DNA of 64,000 nucleotides from Neofusicoccum parvum (taxonomy: Eukaryota > Ascomycota > Dothideomycetes > Botryosphaeriales > Botryosphaeriaceae), in assembly GCA_020912385.1 (NCBI GenBank), contig CP087216.1, positions 1,302,001 through 1,366,000 of the forward strand, written 5' to 3'. Position numbers and translations under genes: made by a program. This document shows, one piece after another, positions 54,701 to 64,000 of the stretch; the stretch's first letter is position 1, and each line of letters starts with the position of its first letter. The notes under the pieces were generated by a model. That model did not search any database, was not told the DNA's origin, and worked only from the letters and a program-made list of their open reading frames with translations.

Positions 54701-55712
54701 TTTCTTTCCGCTCTCTGGAGGCGTCGGGTTCGGACGCGCTCGTGTTTCAATGGTCTTCCGCTCCGTTCAGTTGCAGGCGCCCCGCAATGTACTTGGCTGG
54801 GACTATGGGACCCTGGAGGTTGCACCGAGGACAGCATCTACCGAATTACCTTCGGAATTCAGCAATCTGCGTCTGAAAGTCCGAACCAATCTTGCGCGAG
54901 GTAAGATGTACTACTCGAGCTCTACCACCGGTGTAGATCAGAAACAGGGGCTGGGTGGAATCTGGAAGAGCAGGCACTCCCGGCCACTCAAGCTGGCAGT
55001 TCGCAAACGCTACGCTAGTCCAATTGTCATCGAATTCAAGAAGCCGAAGGCCGTGTTCGATGGTCTTGAGGCTTACGGCACGTTTTGGCTCAAGGACGTA
55101 CCGGACAACGAGGAACAAACCATTACTGTGTCCATCTGGAAGGGCGGGAATATGAAGCGCGCGACAGCATGCTGCATTGACGAAGTGCCAGATGCTGCAA
55201 AGGTTGGCACGGTGACGCTGCGTGTAACGTTCTGGAGCGGGTTGTCCGGCTATCACATCCCATTGGCGACCAAGGACCCCAGCCTCGCGCAAGTCATGGA
55301 GGTCCTAGACACGGCACACGATAATGATGAGATGGAATTTGACGTTGGCGACGGCAATGGCTCGAGCAGCAGTTCGTCGAGCAGCGATGACAGCGATGAC
55401 GAAAGCGACATAGGTGAATATGGAGATGGTGACGCCACGCCTACGACGTCGGCAAGTCGGGGCAGCGGCGAGAGCGTCCGCAGCAGTGGATCCGACCGTC
55501 TCAGCAAGAACGGTAAAAGAGGCCTGGCTGCCTCGGTGAAAGACTATAAGCGGCACAAGAAGCAGCTGCACAGAAAGAACCGCGGTTTGATGCAGTGGAA
55601 GGGCCCAAGGACGCTGCAGTGGATGAAGCACAAAATTGAACACGGAGAGCAGAGGGTCGAGGGCCTGTTCAAGCATCAGGAGCGCCAGCCTGGTATTGAA
55701 ACGGAAGTGTAA
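51754..55712 (+). CDS. mug190: C2-domain / SMP lipid-transfer-like protein (Mug190-like)
   Basis: Relative of tricalbins and of S. pombe Mug190, proteins that bridge the ER and other membranes and can carry lipids. Exons 51754-52818, 52883-53309, 53358-54241 and 54294-55712 give 1264 aa. The N-terminal 230 residues are charged and disordered. Two hydrophobic segments (SLSVTVGLTAVLLAFARL, YVTTPAILLTALGAGAAVAW) form a hairpin-like membrane anchor. An SMP-like domain follows (WLNSLLASIWPLVNPDLF through LISKFVQSSVDAAMAEYV), then a first C2 domain (GVIVVRVIRAFDFKEGDTGF; YVSVGWAKFSKPLWSTRI) and a second (SGVLSITIHQITGLEL; YCTIIINHGKVFRTR). A Ser/Asp-rich stretch and a basic tail end it. Whether the C2 domains bind calcium is unclear. 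The name reflects architecture; orthology was not tested. Confidence 0.88.
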
Positions 55713-56235
55713 GGAAGGCAAGGCTCAAGAAAAGATGTATACTTTGGCGGCACATCTTGGTGTTGGGAACAGTTGGCTTTTTCTGGCGGGATGAGCCTCT
55801 AGGATACTTAATGTAGGATATTCACATACCTTTGAACAAACACTCACTGAAAAAGTTGAAATCATAGGGAATGCTTGAATCAATCAATGCCCCTCCTTGT
55901 CACGTGAGGAAGAGCCCCCTGCATAGGCATGCATTACCGGTGACTTAGCGGGGAAGAGAGTGTATGTGAATTGACGGGCTTCCTTTCATTGTGTGAGGGA
56001 TGAAAGCATTTGCACATACGGCTGCCAATGACCGCCCAGATGAGTATCTAGACGCTGAACGGGTATCCTCTTCTCACTGGCAGATATACACAGCAACGCA
56101 ACACAGTCGATGAAAATCTGTTTTCCTTTCTACGCGCCTTCGATGCAGCCCCAGCGCGAACTATGCAGCAGGCCATTTTCCCCCCATATCCCTGAATGCC
56201 ATAACTGAAGATAAATTTTGAACGCCGTGTCCTGT
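55713..56235. other. Convergent 3' region
   Basis: 523 bp between convergent stops, AT-richer than its neighbours. Contains the 3' ends of the Mug190-like and ERJ5 genes. No other feature seen. Confidence 0.5.
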
Positions 56236-57658
56236 TTACTTGGCTCTCCGAACCTTCCTCTTCCTGCTCTCCGCATTCGCATTGTTCGCAGTAGCGCTCT
56301 TCAACGCATCATTGACCTCCCTGGCGTCTGCTTCGCCATTCAGAACTCCCTTTCCGTCTCCACCATCGAATTCGACCTCTACATCATCGGCAGCGGCATC
56401 CATGGCGATTTCCGACGACGACTTTCCGAAGATGCGACCGACGGACTTTCTGTAGAACCAGAGAGGCAGACGCACAACAGCAGTGTCGCGGAACGATGGC
56501 TTAGGGATTTCATCGACCTGCAACGACAAGTTAGTTTCAGTGCCAGGCAAGAAAGGGGGCAGACTCACATCGAGGAGGAACTCATGGACGTCGCCGTCCT
56601 CGGTCTCCTCTTCCAAGAAGACGTTCCCGGCGCTGTCAACAATCAGGACCTTGCCGTTCTCGGCCTGGACGCGCTTCTTGGGGCCCCTGGGGCCGCCGCT
56701 GGTAAGCTCAGCCTCAACAGGGGTGCTGATGCCAGAACTGCGAGCCTTCTTAGCAGCCTTGGAGCTCTTGGGCGCCTTTCCTTCCTTGCGAGCTTCTTTT
56801 TCCTGCATGCGCTTCTGGCGGCGGTTCAGAGCAACGGGCTGGCCGTTTTCGTCGACATACTGCTGTTCCTGTGCGGCAGGCGGCTCGGGTGTCGCAGTGC
56901 CGCTGTCGCCGTTGAGACCGCCGGGGATGCCCTGGATACCCAGCTCGTCGCCCCAGGCAGCGCGCCTTGCGTGTCGAATGTAGCGGTCGACAAAGTCACG
57001 CTGGCGCTTCCAGCCCAAATACAGGGCGCCGTAATGGGCCGCGCCTCCCATCATGACGAACAAGCCGAAAAGGACGGAGCCGAGGCCGGGGCGGTAGCGC
57101 GAGTAGTAGTAGCCAGTGCCACGCCAGGCCGGGAAGCCATTCTTGAGGAAGTGGTCGTAGCGGTCGCGCTCCGGGCCACGCAGGATGTTGGCGACGACAC
57201 CAAGACGGGCGAAGCGGGCAGAGGCTTCCTTATCAAAGTGGCGCAGCTCTTTGGCCGTGGGTTGCTTGCGCACGGCGGACTGGGGCTTCTTCTGGGCGGC
57301 GGACTTGTCTTTCTTCGCGTAGGTCTGCAGGTAGGCCTGGCGGGCCTTGTCGGGGTGGATCTGGCGCGACTTCTTGCGGTAGGCCTTGTTGATCTCGTCC
57401 TGCGAAGCCGAGGGCGACACGCCGACGAAGGAGTAGAAGGTGGCATCGGGGCCCTCGCCGGCAACGACCTCGTCGCGCAGGCGGAAAATCTCATGGTCTG
57501 CAGCAGGCGGGATGTCAGCGGCGGCGCAGGCGGCATGCGGGGCAGGGTGGATGTGACGGGCGGCAGGAGTGCATAATTGACGCACCCTCTTTGGTCCAGG
57601 CGGCGACGGCGGACGCGAAGACGCACAGCAGCAGGGCTGCCAGCGTGGAGAGCCTCAT
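56236..57658 (-). CDS. ERJ5: Endoplasmic reticulum J-domain protein ERJ5
   Basis: Hsp40 co-chaperone of the ER membrane that helps ER folding capacity. Exons 57658-57586, 57497-56569 and 56517-56236 give 427 aa. A signal peptide (MRLSTLAALLLCVFASAVAA) comes from exon 1. Intron 1 (57585-57498) joins TKE to DHEIFRLRDEV. The J domain spans about residues 40-130 and has the HPD motif (RQIHPDKA), which activates Hsp70. A membrane helix follows (LGSVLFGLFVMMGGAAHYGA). The C-terminal cytosolic part is lysine-rich, with a conserved DEIPKPSFRDTAVVRLPLW segment rebuilt by intron 2 (56568-56518, branch CTAAC, in frame, so a model without it would add 17 residues). The tail RKRKVRRAK is basic. Divergent from YIP3. 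Confidence 0.94.
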
Positions 57659-58341
57659 GGTCGGCGGCTCGGGGCGGGGGGTGCGGGCTGGGAGTCTGGC
57701 AGGCGCGGTGGAGCTGTCGCGGGAGCGGAGGACAGCGTATGCAGGCGCGGTCGAAAGCTGGCGTCAACGTGTGCCAATCAGCGGGCTACAGCGGCATTGG
57801 GCCCGGGTCGGGCGGAGGGTGGGCGCGAGGATAAAACCCGCCGCGGTCGCAGGGTCTGGCGGAGCGCTCGACAGCACCAGGTGTCCTTTTTCCTGGACGT
57901 CGCGAGCGCCCGGCGTCGCGTCTGTGCTGCGGCGAGTGGCCGCCGTCTCTTGATCTTCAGGGGGCCCGCCGGCAAGCCTCGCGCTGTGTCGGTGGCGGTG
58001 GAGGCGCAGCCGCCCCAACCGGGCCGCCCAGGCTGACGACGAGCGCCGGCGACACGTCTCCCTTCGCACCTCGCCCTCGCCCTCGCACCTCGCCCACTCT
58101 TCGCTGCGCTGCACTCGACGGCTTGCCCTTCACCACCGCTCCGCCCGCCGACCGCGCTCTGCCGCCCAGAACAGGTACGTCGCCCCCCTGGTGCGCCCGC
58201 GACGCCCGCCGCCGCCGCCGCCGCCGCACCGGGACCGCGTCCGCCAGCGCCAAACCGCCGCGCGAAAAAAGACGTCGAGCTAAAACGCGCCCCTATATTA
58301 GACCTCGCCCGCCTCTCGCGCCCCGTCACCCACCCGCCGCC
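57659..58341. promoter_or_regulatory. Divergent intergenic region ERJ5 / YIP3
   Basis: 683 bp, very GC-rich, between divergent starts of two secretory-pathway genes. No unfolded-protein-response element is identifiable with confidence. Confidence 0.5.
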
Positions 58342-58872
58342 ATGGCCCGCATCAACATCCCCATCGACGCCCTCACGTCGCGCCTGCAGCTCGGCTCGCG
58401 CTTCGAGGGCATGCGCAACACGTCGCTGTCGACGCGCTTCGCCAACCTGCGCCCCGTCAGCGAGTTCTTCGACATCAAGCGCCTCGGCAAGCCGCAGAAC
58501 TTCGGCGAGGTCCAGTCGCGCATGAACTACAACCTGGGCTACTTCAGCTCCAACTACGCCGTGCTGTTCGTCATGCTGGCCTTCTACTCGCTGCTGACCA
58601 ACCTGCTGCTGCTGTTCGTCATCATGCTCGTCGTCGGCGGCATGTACGGCATTGGCAAGCTGCAGGGCAACGACCTTGACGTCGGCTTCGCCCGCGCCAC
58701 GTCCAGCCAGCTCTACACCGGCCTGTTCTGCGTCGCCGTGCCGCTCGGTCTGTGGGCCTCGCCCATCTCCACCGTGCTGTGGCTGGTCGGCGCGTCGGCT
58801 GTTACCATCCTGGGCCATGCCTCGTTCATGGACAAGCCCATTGAGTCAGCTTTTTCCGAGGAGGCGGTCTAG
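58342..58872 (+). CDS. YIP3: Prenylated Rab acceptor PRA1 family protein (Yip3-like)
   Basis: Small Golgi/ER membrane protein that binds prenylated Rab GTPases in vesicle traffic. One exon, 176 aa, the usual length. The N-terminal cytosolic part has the PRA1 block SLSTRFANLRPVSEFFDIKR, followed by RMNYNLGYFSSNYAVLFVML. Two hydrophobic hairpins follow: LFVMLAFYSLLTNLLLLFVI with MLVVGGMYGIG, and LYTGLFCVAVPLGLWA with STVLWLVGASAVTILGHASF. The end ESAFSEEAV is a typical acidic PRA1 tail. The start is the only sensible ATG. The next gene's open frame begins before this one ends in another phase, which is unusual (see the next entry). Confidence 0.94.
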   Translation: MARINIPIDALTSRLQLGSRFEGMRNTSLSTRFANLRPVSEFFDIKRLGKPQNFGEVQSRMNYNLGYFSSNYAVLFVMLAFYSLLTNLLLLFVIMLVVGGMYGIGKLQGNDLDVGFARATSSQLYTGLFCVAVPLGLWASPISTVLWLVGASAVTILGHASFMDKPIESAFSEEAV

Positions 58873-59060
58873 GTGGTCGGCCGCGAACTCCATACGCTAG
58901 TGTGCCCCCTTGGGGAAGACCACCAGGGGCAGGGGGAGCGCGTCTGGGGAGGAATGGGATACCGTATGGAGCCAGGTTGCAGGAGCTGGGCGACAGCGAT
59001 GGAGATGAGTATTCTCAAGTCGGTGTGCGTGGCCAAGGGGGCGTGTTTCTCGATCCGATC

Positions 59061-60404
59061 ATGCAGAAGGGGGCGACAAGAAGAGCTATTTCCGATGATG
59101 CATTGTACTACGATGGCATTGATACAAGGTGGGATCCCAGGGGGGGAATCGATCACGATAGTCTTGCTTATGGGATGGGCTATGAAGACGACTACTATGG
59201 TGCACGACTTAATCCAGACGACGACGAGCTCCTTGTTCAGCGCGCCCTCGACCGCATCCGCGTTGCCCGCTCGCGCGGCCAGCCCAATGTCAATCTCTCG
59301 CACGAGGAACTCGACGCCCTGGCGCGCCCGCGCCTGCAGCAATTTTCCAAGTCGTCGGATCCCGCGCCTGCACGTCCCTCTTCCAAGGGCCGCAGCAGCA
59401 ACAACAACAGCGCCAGCAGCAGCACCCGCTCGAGGAAATCGAATTCCAGGCCCTCGCTCTTCTCATCCTCGCCGCGCTCGTCCCGCGCCCGCTCGGGAAA
59501 ACCGGATAGCAAGCGCCGCAACAGCTCCGCTCACGACTCCGAGGCCCCACCCGCTGCACCGCCACCAGGCTTTCGCATTCCCGGCGCAGGCGCGACTCCA
59601 CTCGGCTACGCGTCGCATCCGTCCTCTCGCCCAGACTCGCGGAGCGCGGGCGGGCCCTACCCCGCCATCGCGGGCCGCGAAAGGGGAGATTCGTTCTACG
59701 ATGCCGCCTTCCGCGACTACGTGCGCCCCAGCAGCCGCGACTCAATCGGCCTTACGCCTGCTGAGGAAGCCGAATACCTCGCCCGCCGCGCAAACCGTTC
59801 GCGTTCAGGTTCGAGTGCCCCAGGCTACTCGCAGCCGCCGTACCCAACCTACCCGTTTGAGCGCGAGCGGGGCAGACCCGGCGATGCTGACCCGTTCATG
59901 TATCAGACGGGTGGCCCGCCACCCGCTGTGTACGCGGGCAGCAGCGCCTCCTCGAGCCCCAGTAGCCAGCGCCGTGCCGTGTCAGGGTCTGCTGCCGGTG
60001 TACCGCATGGCGGCGAAGGCTTCTACACTGCGATTCCACGCCGTGTGCCCGTGCCAATGAGTGCCGTCCCTGCAGCGGGCGGTCCTCGCTTGGCAGGTGC
60101 TGCGGGGCTGGGCCAGGGCAGCATCTCCGATCCCGCGCTTGACTATAGTGCAATAAGAGGTCAGCACGGGAGAGATCTCGACGTCGAAGTTGAGTATGAA
60201 CTGCCGAGCACCAGTGGAAGCAGCGGAGAGAGCGATGGTGCCCAACAGGGTGTCAGGATTGGCGGCGCGGACTTTGAAGCTAGGGCGGGTGTGAGAGATC
60301 GTGTCAAAGAGCTTGAACGAGAAGCTAATGCGAGTGGACGGAGCGGGAGTGGGAGTGGGAGCGGCGGCGGGAGCGGAAGAAGGCGAAAGGGAAAAAGGAG
60401 ATGA
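59061..60404 (+). CDS. Serine/arginine/glycine-rich disordered protein, unknown function; 5' end uncertain
   Basis: 447 aa from the first ATG in frame (MQKGATRRAISDDALYYDG). The same frame is open back to 58845, overlapping the YIP3 stop, and the extra stretch (PPWGRPPGAGGARLGRNGIP, LQELGDSDGDEYSQ) looks protein-like but has no ATG. An upstream exon, a non-ATG start or a misplaced start are all possible. The protein has an acidic segment (SLAYGMGYEDDYYGARLNPD), a short helix (ELLVQRALDRIRVARSRG) and long Ser/Arg/Pro/Gly-rich disordered parts. It ends in a helix (VRDRVKELEREANAS) and a GSGSGSGG then RRRKGKRR tail, a likely nuclear localisation signal. No known domain. Confidence 0.7.
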   Translation: MQKGATRRAISDDALYYDGIDTRWDPRGGIDHDSLAYGMGYEDDYYGARLNPDDDELLVQRALDRIRVARSRGQPNVNLSHEELDALARPRLQQFSKSSDPAPARPSSKGRSSNNNSASSSTRSRKSNSRPSLFSSSPRSSRARSGKPDSKRRNSSAHDSEAPPAAPPPGFRIPGAGATPLGYASHPSSRPDSRSAGGPYPAIAGRERGDSFYDAAFRDYVRPSSRDSIGLTPAEEAEYLARRANRSRSGSSAPGYSQPPYPTYPFERERGRPGDADPFMYQTGGPPPAVYAGSSASSSPSSQRRAVSGSAAGVPHGGEGFYTAIPRRVPVPMSAVPAAGGPRLAGAAGLGQGSISDPALDYSAIRGQHGRDLDVEVEYELPSTSGSSGESDGAQQGVRIGGADFEARAGVRDRVKELEREANASGRSGSGSGSGGGSGRRRKGKRR

Positions 60405-61416
60405 CGGCCTGTCGTGGCTTCGTCGCACCCACCACAGCAGTCTTGCTTTCTGATTCATAAGACGTTTTCTTCTAATATGACTTATAAAAGGGACGGATGG
60501 CTTGGAGAACAAAAGCTCACCTGTATGATCGGATCAGACTTACGACTTTACTACCTTGGAGACGCACGGGATTCATTTTTTGGTTTCAGATTCTGATGGC
60601 ATGAACTTTATAGACTGGCCCTCTTTTTAATTTATTGCATCTGTCTTTGTCGCCCCTCCCGTGTGCCATGTATTCGCTGAAGACTCTTCTTCGTGCACGC
60701 TCTGGTTGGGATGCGAGGGGCTAGGTTGGGATCCAGCGCCAGTGCTGTAGTTGGCACCCATCAGTTGACGGGAATGAGGTACGAGCCAACATTCCTCCGG
60801 CCATCTTTAATTCCACTTGCTCATAACATACACATTGCACCTTAGCCGGCGAGTAGAAAGAGCTACTGTTCCCCGTCTCCTGCGTGGTCAGCCCGCGAAG
60901 TATTACAGCAAATTCACACATGGGCACTTGAAGCATTCATCCGGATGGATTTGAAATCTGTTTCACTACACATGGCTAGCACGAGATAGCCCTACCCTAA
61001 CAAGCATCACTCTGTTTAGTGTCTCGCAACCTTTTGCATTCAAGTAGGAAAGCCCATCATTTTCTGTCTCTAAACGTGTGCCAAGGTTAGCTCCTTTCTC
61101 GTACGACTACTTTACTGCAAGGATGGACGTATCCGTGTTACAATCTTCGTATTTAGAGTGACCGCGCCATCTGCAACGCTCTGGATTTCATACCAGAAGA
61201 CACTAGCAGGACATGAGATAGTCACGTGTCGAGTGGGATCAGCACTAGAAATTAAAGTCAGTATTAAGAAAGAGAAAACATCTTCAATAGCTCTGTTCAG
61301 CCATGAACGACCAACGGGAAGCAGAAAATGTGTAATTGCTGCTTGGAATAACAATCACCATTGGCGCTCGATTAAACTGGCTCCTGGCTCTAGTTTACCC
61401 TACGGCATCTAAGCCC
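60405..61416. other. Convergent intergenic, no gene seen
   Basis: About 1 kb between convergent stops, of normal to AT-rich composition, with the 3' ends of both neighbours. Frames are under 85 residues and unremarkable. Confidence 0.5.
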
Positions 61417-62569
61417 TTACCTCCCACTCACTCCCGGCGTTAGAGCCACTGGCAACACTCCAGCACCGCCATTCTGGCCCTTCCCAACAGCGCCCCTTTC
61501 CTCATCTTCATCCACCGGATAGGGCGGCCGAGCCTTCTCTGACACTCTAAACTCTGGATCTGGAATAATCGGATCCGCGTACCCAGTCCCCTGACCGGGC
61601 GCGTAAGGACTCGAACGCGGCGCTGTGAAGGCGGCGGGACTCCGATGGTTCGTTGCGACGGTAGGCGTGGCGGCGGTCGTGGTTATGGAGGGCAGGCCGC
61701 CGTGCGCGGGAGCGGTGGGCTGCAGCGGGGAGACTGGCGGGGAGATGGTGTTTGCCGGAGGCTGCTGAGAATTTGGCTGGGCGAAAGTTGTGGTGGTTGG
61801 TGGCTGAGCGGTGGCGGCGCCGCCGCCGTTGGAGGTATTCTGAAGAGAGAAAGACTCCGATTTATGGGGACGAGCCGTGTTGCGGAGAAGGGAGGTGTGG
61901 GGCTGGCTGCCAGCCCTGTGGTGATGGTAGAAGTAGGCAAAGAGCTTGAGCGTGACCAGGAAAAGGAGGCTGGGGGACGTCAGTAGGCTCTCGCTCGAGG
62001 GCTCGGGCTTTCGAAATGCGTAGATGTTCATATCAACATGAATGGAACGGAAGCCAGGGAACTCACAGCTCAAGGGCAGCGAATACACAAGCTGCAACAC
62101 CACATCTCCATGCTCTAGCGATTTTGGGGGCCCCAGGTGCCCAGGGAATGCTCTCGACCTTCCGGTAGTAGCTGAAGACCCGCAAGTAGCTCGCCAGCGC
62201 CACTAGCGAGGCCAGCCAGAACAGTGTCCCGAGGAAGTCGGAGACCAGGGTTCCAAGCGGATGCATCAGTGCGGTTGAAAGAGGAATCGTGAACGGAAAT
62301 ATCGGGAAGACAGTAAGGACAGCAAAGATGAGTGTGAGGATTAGAGCGGGACGAATCTGCAGAGTGTCAGAAAGACGGAACCCCACCTTTCAGCAGGCCA
62401 AAGTTGTGGGCGGGGAAGAAAGACATACCTGGCTCCCGCTGTGGACACTCAGCGCGTACGCCGTAAGACCGACAATCAGCAGGGCGAAGAACAGCTGCAG
62501 CGCACGGAGCGCAGGGAACCACGGTGGTAGGGCGACGGCGCCATGCTTGACGCCAAATACGCGTGCCAT
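61417..62569 (-). CDS. MARVEL-like four-transmembrane protein with proline-rich tail
   Basis: Exons 62569-62429, 62356-62067 and 61969-61417 give 327 aa. The first helix is LFFALLIVGLTAYAL, the second and third are LILTLIFAVLTVFPIFPF and LGTLFWLASLVALASYLRVF, and the fourth (CGVAACVFAALELLLFLVTL) is rebuilt by intron 2 (62066-61970). The arrangement of four helices with a WFPALRALQ opening is typical of fungal MARVEL-domain proteins of the plasma membrane, which shape or organise membranes. The cytosolic tail of about 190 residues is Pro/Thr/Ser/Ala-rich and ends in ALTPGVSGR. Intron 1 (62428-62357) is 72 nt. The precise role is unknown. Confidence 0.85.
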
Positions 62570-63575
62570 TGCTGATGCTCACCCCCAGAGACGCAGTCGA
62601 AGGAGCTGCTTCGATGGAGTTGGACTCAGGGAATTCCTGCAAAGGAACGCAATGTAGGAGGATGCTGAAGACTATTGTTGACTACTGTGACCATGAAAGC
62701 ACGAAACGGGCCACGGCCTGCACAAAGAAGGACGAAAGCGTCAGTTCAGCAACACCGTGGATGGGGAATCCTGCCTGGGAACGGGGGCACAACAAAGGAT
62801 TGTGTAACCTGTACCGCTTGGCACCAAGCATTGGTCGGATTCGGAGGGCGTGCAATGTGTTTCTCTTCTACGTCATCTATTCCCGCTGAACCGCAGCACA
62901 CGTCGGCGAATCGAGATCGTGACGAAAGATTTAATTTCACAACTAGTCCGGATTGATAGGTATCGCGCGGGGTTGACAACCAGATGAGGAAAAGATGCAA
63001 AAACCGCAGCAAAGCAAAAGCACGCAAGGGGATTGGGTAAAAATCAACAGTGAAAAGAGACCACAAGTCCGGCCAGTGCAACATCAATGCACTCACGAAC
63101 TCTCCCTACTCTCGTCCGGCTCAGTCAACATGGTTTCTGTTATACAGCGGTCGTACGACGGAAAGATGGAGGAGCATGGCCGCAAGGAAGCCGCAAGGAA
63201 GCCGCAAGTAGACAAGGACCTTGGTACCCATGCCTGTAAAGCGTGCAAACCCAACCTTTTTTTGCGTCGGAATAAAGATTAGACGGAAAGATGTAGACGG
63301 CGGAGATTTTGGGAAAGCCAAATCCGACGTTTGTTGTAAAAGGAAAACGCCCCCGAACTGTCCATTCGTCGCATCCGCAACACCACACCATGTAGCCCGC
63401 CCCTATGTTTCAAGAAGTCGCCATCGTGTACTGGACTTCTGCAGACAGCAATCTTGTGACGCCAAGTGCCCCCGTCGGACAGATGGAAAAACTCCTCCCG
63501 GCGCCAAAGTGATAGTACAACAGATTAAGGAAGATCGTGATTAACATGAAAAGAGGCTCCTCCGGCCGCTTTCTG
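62570..63575. other. Intergenic, no gene seen
   Basis: About 1 kb between the MARVEL-like start and the stop of the right-edge gene. Frames under 125 residues show no domain. A short direct repeat (GGAAGCCGCAA twice, near 63185 and 63196) is present. Confidence 0.45.
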
Positions 63576-64000
63576 TTAGCGGCTCTGCTGTTGCTGCTGT
63601 AGCTGCGCCCGTAGTTGCGCGACTTCCTCTTGCAGGGCGGCCACGCGCGCGTTGGCTTCCTCCTGCCCGCGTAGCATGCGTGTCTCGACGTCTCGTATGT
63701 ATGAGAAAAGATCAGAATCCCGACCGCCAAAGTACTCGCGCATGCTGCCACCACTGCTGGGTCCGTGGCTGGATAGACTTCCCGGGTTGGAAGCGGTGCC
63801 GGCTGCAGAGACTTGCTGGTGAAGCATGCTCGTGCCGTGACCTGGTTGAGAGTTTTGTTTCTGAGCCTGACCGGGTGCCATCTTGTTCATTGGCATTCTC
63901 ATGTCGGCGTTCAATCCAGGTAGAGAAGGAAGATGAGGAGCGTGCGAGTTGCCCACAGGTGGAGGTAAGCTCATTGGAGAAGAACCTCTGCCGGCCCCTC
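63576..64000 (-). CDS. C-terminal part of a Gln-rich coiled-coil protein, cut by window edge
   Basis: The frame is open to the right edge, so only the last 141 residues or so are visible. An ATG at 63974 exists, but the upstream codons (..GAGRGSSP) stay open, so the true start probably lies outside. The visible part is Pro/Ser/Gly/Gln-rich (SMLHQQVSAAGTASNPGSLS), then a predicted coiled coil with heptad pattern (YIRDVETRMLRGQEEANARV, AALQEEVAQLRAQLQQQQQ) ending in SR. The leucine heptads suggest dimerisation. A transcriptional regulator is possible but unproven. Confidence 0.65.
   Translation of the reverse strand, partial: GAGRGSSPMSLPPPVGNSHAPHLPSLPGLNADMRMPMNKMAPGQAQKQNSQPGHGTSMLHQQVSAAGTASNPGSLSSHGPSSGGSMREYFGGRDSDLFSYIRDVETRMLRGQEEANARVAALQEEVAQLRAQLQQQQQSR

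Noticed and set aside
56218..57576. 452-codon plus-strand frame antisense to ERJ5
   Set aside because: It mirrors the ERJ5 coding sequence almost exactly, has no recognisable domain and is a side effect of GC-rich third positions.
61595..61620. tRNA B-box-like CGTTCGAGTCC on the minus strand
   Set aside because: Lies inside the MARVEL-like coding tail, with no A box and no acceptor stem.

Overview
The window is nuclear DNA of a filamentous ascomycete (Pezizomycotina, possibly Dothideomycetes; class not proven). Genes are eukaryotic, mostly with 46-97 nt introns carrying GT..AG ends and CTAAC/CTGAC-like branch sites. GC-rich gene blocks alternate with AT-rich, TpA-rich islands typical of repeat-induced point mutation (RIP). 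Every spliced model given here keeps an open frame with matching phases and, where I know the family, restores conserved protein blocks at the joins. They are still hand-made predictions.

Layout. 1-10.1 kb: a WD40-cyclophilin spliceosomal protein (cut by the left edge), the proteasome adaptor ECM29, and a UBA-UAS-UBX protein. 10.2-11.3 kb: an AT-rich repeat relic. 11.3-19.7 kb: a single-pass membrane protein, a secreted CAP/PR-1 protein and a secreted GMC oxidoreductase, separated by long gene-poor stretches. 19.7-26.5 kb: a transposon island with two LINE copies in opposite orientation, each bounded by its own target-site duplication, plus RIP-degraded gag-like relics and a 250 bp insertion inside one of them. 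26.6-34.6 kb: MSH4, RSA4, a repeat-rich CipC-like protein and the zinc chaperone ZNG1. 35.4-45.3 kb: a short-chain dehydrogenase, an RTA1-like seven-helix protein, a proline-rich protein and a synaptojanin-type phosphoinositide phosphatase. 47.3-62.6 kb: a transcription factor with a stretched zinc cluster, a Mug190-like C2/lipid-transfer protein, the ER J-protein ERJ5, the PRA1/Yip3 protein, an unrecognised disordered protein and a MARVEL-like membrane protein. The right edge cuts a glutamine-rich coiled-coil protein.

The genes are not an operon or an obvious biosynthetic cluster. Most are housekeeping genes, several arranged as divergent pairs sharing a short intergenic region (ECM29/UBX5, MSH4/RSA4, CipC-like/ZNG1, ERJ5/YIP3). 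Themes that recur without proven linkage are protein quality control (ECM29, UBX5, ERJ5), membrane traffic and lipid signalling (synaptojanin-like, Mug190-like, YIP3, MARVEL-like) and meiosis (MSH4, Mug190-like). I saw no CRISPR array, rRNA or credible tRNA, and no clearly new multi-gene system. The best leads are the LINE island with readable target sites, two probable GC-AG introns, the modular CipC-like protein and the atypical zinc cluster.
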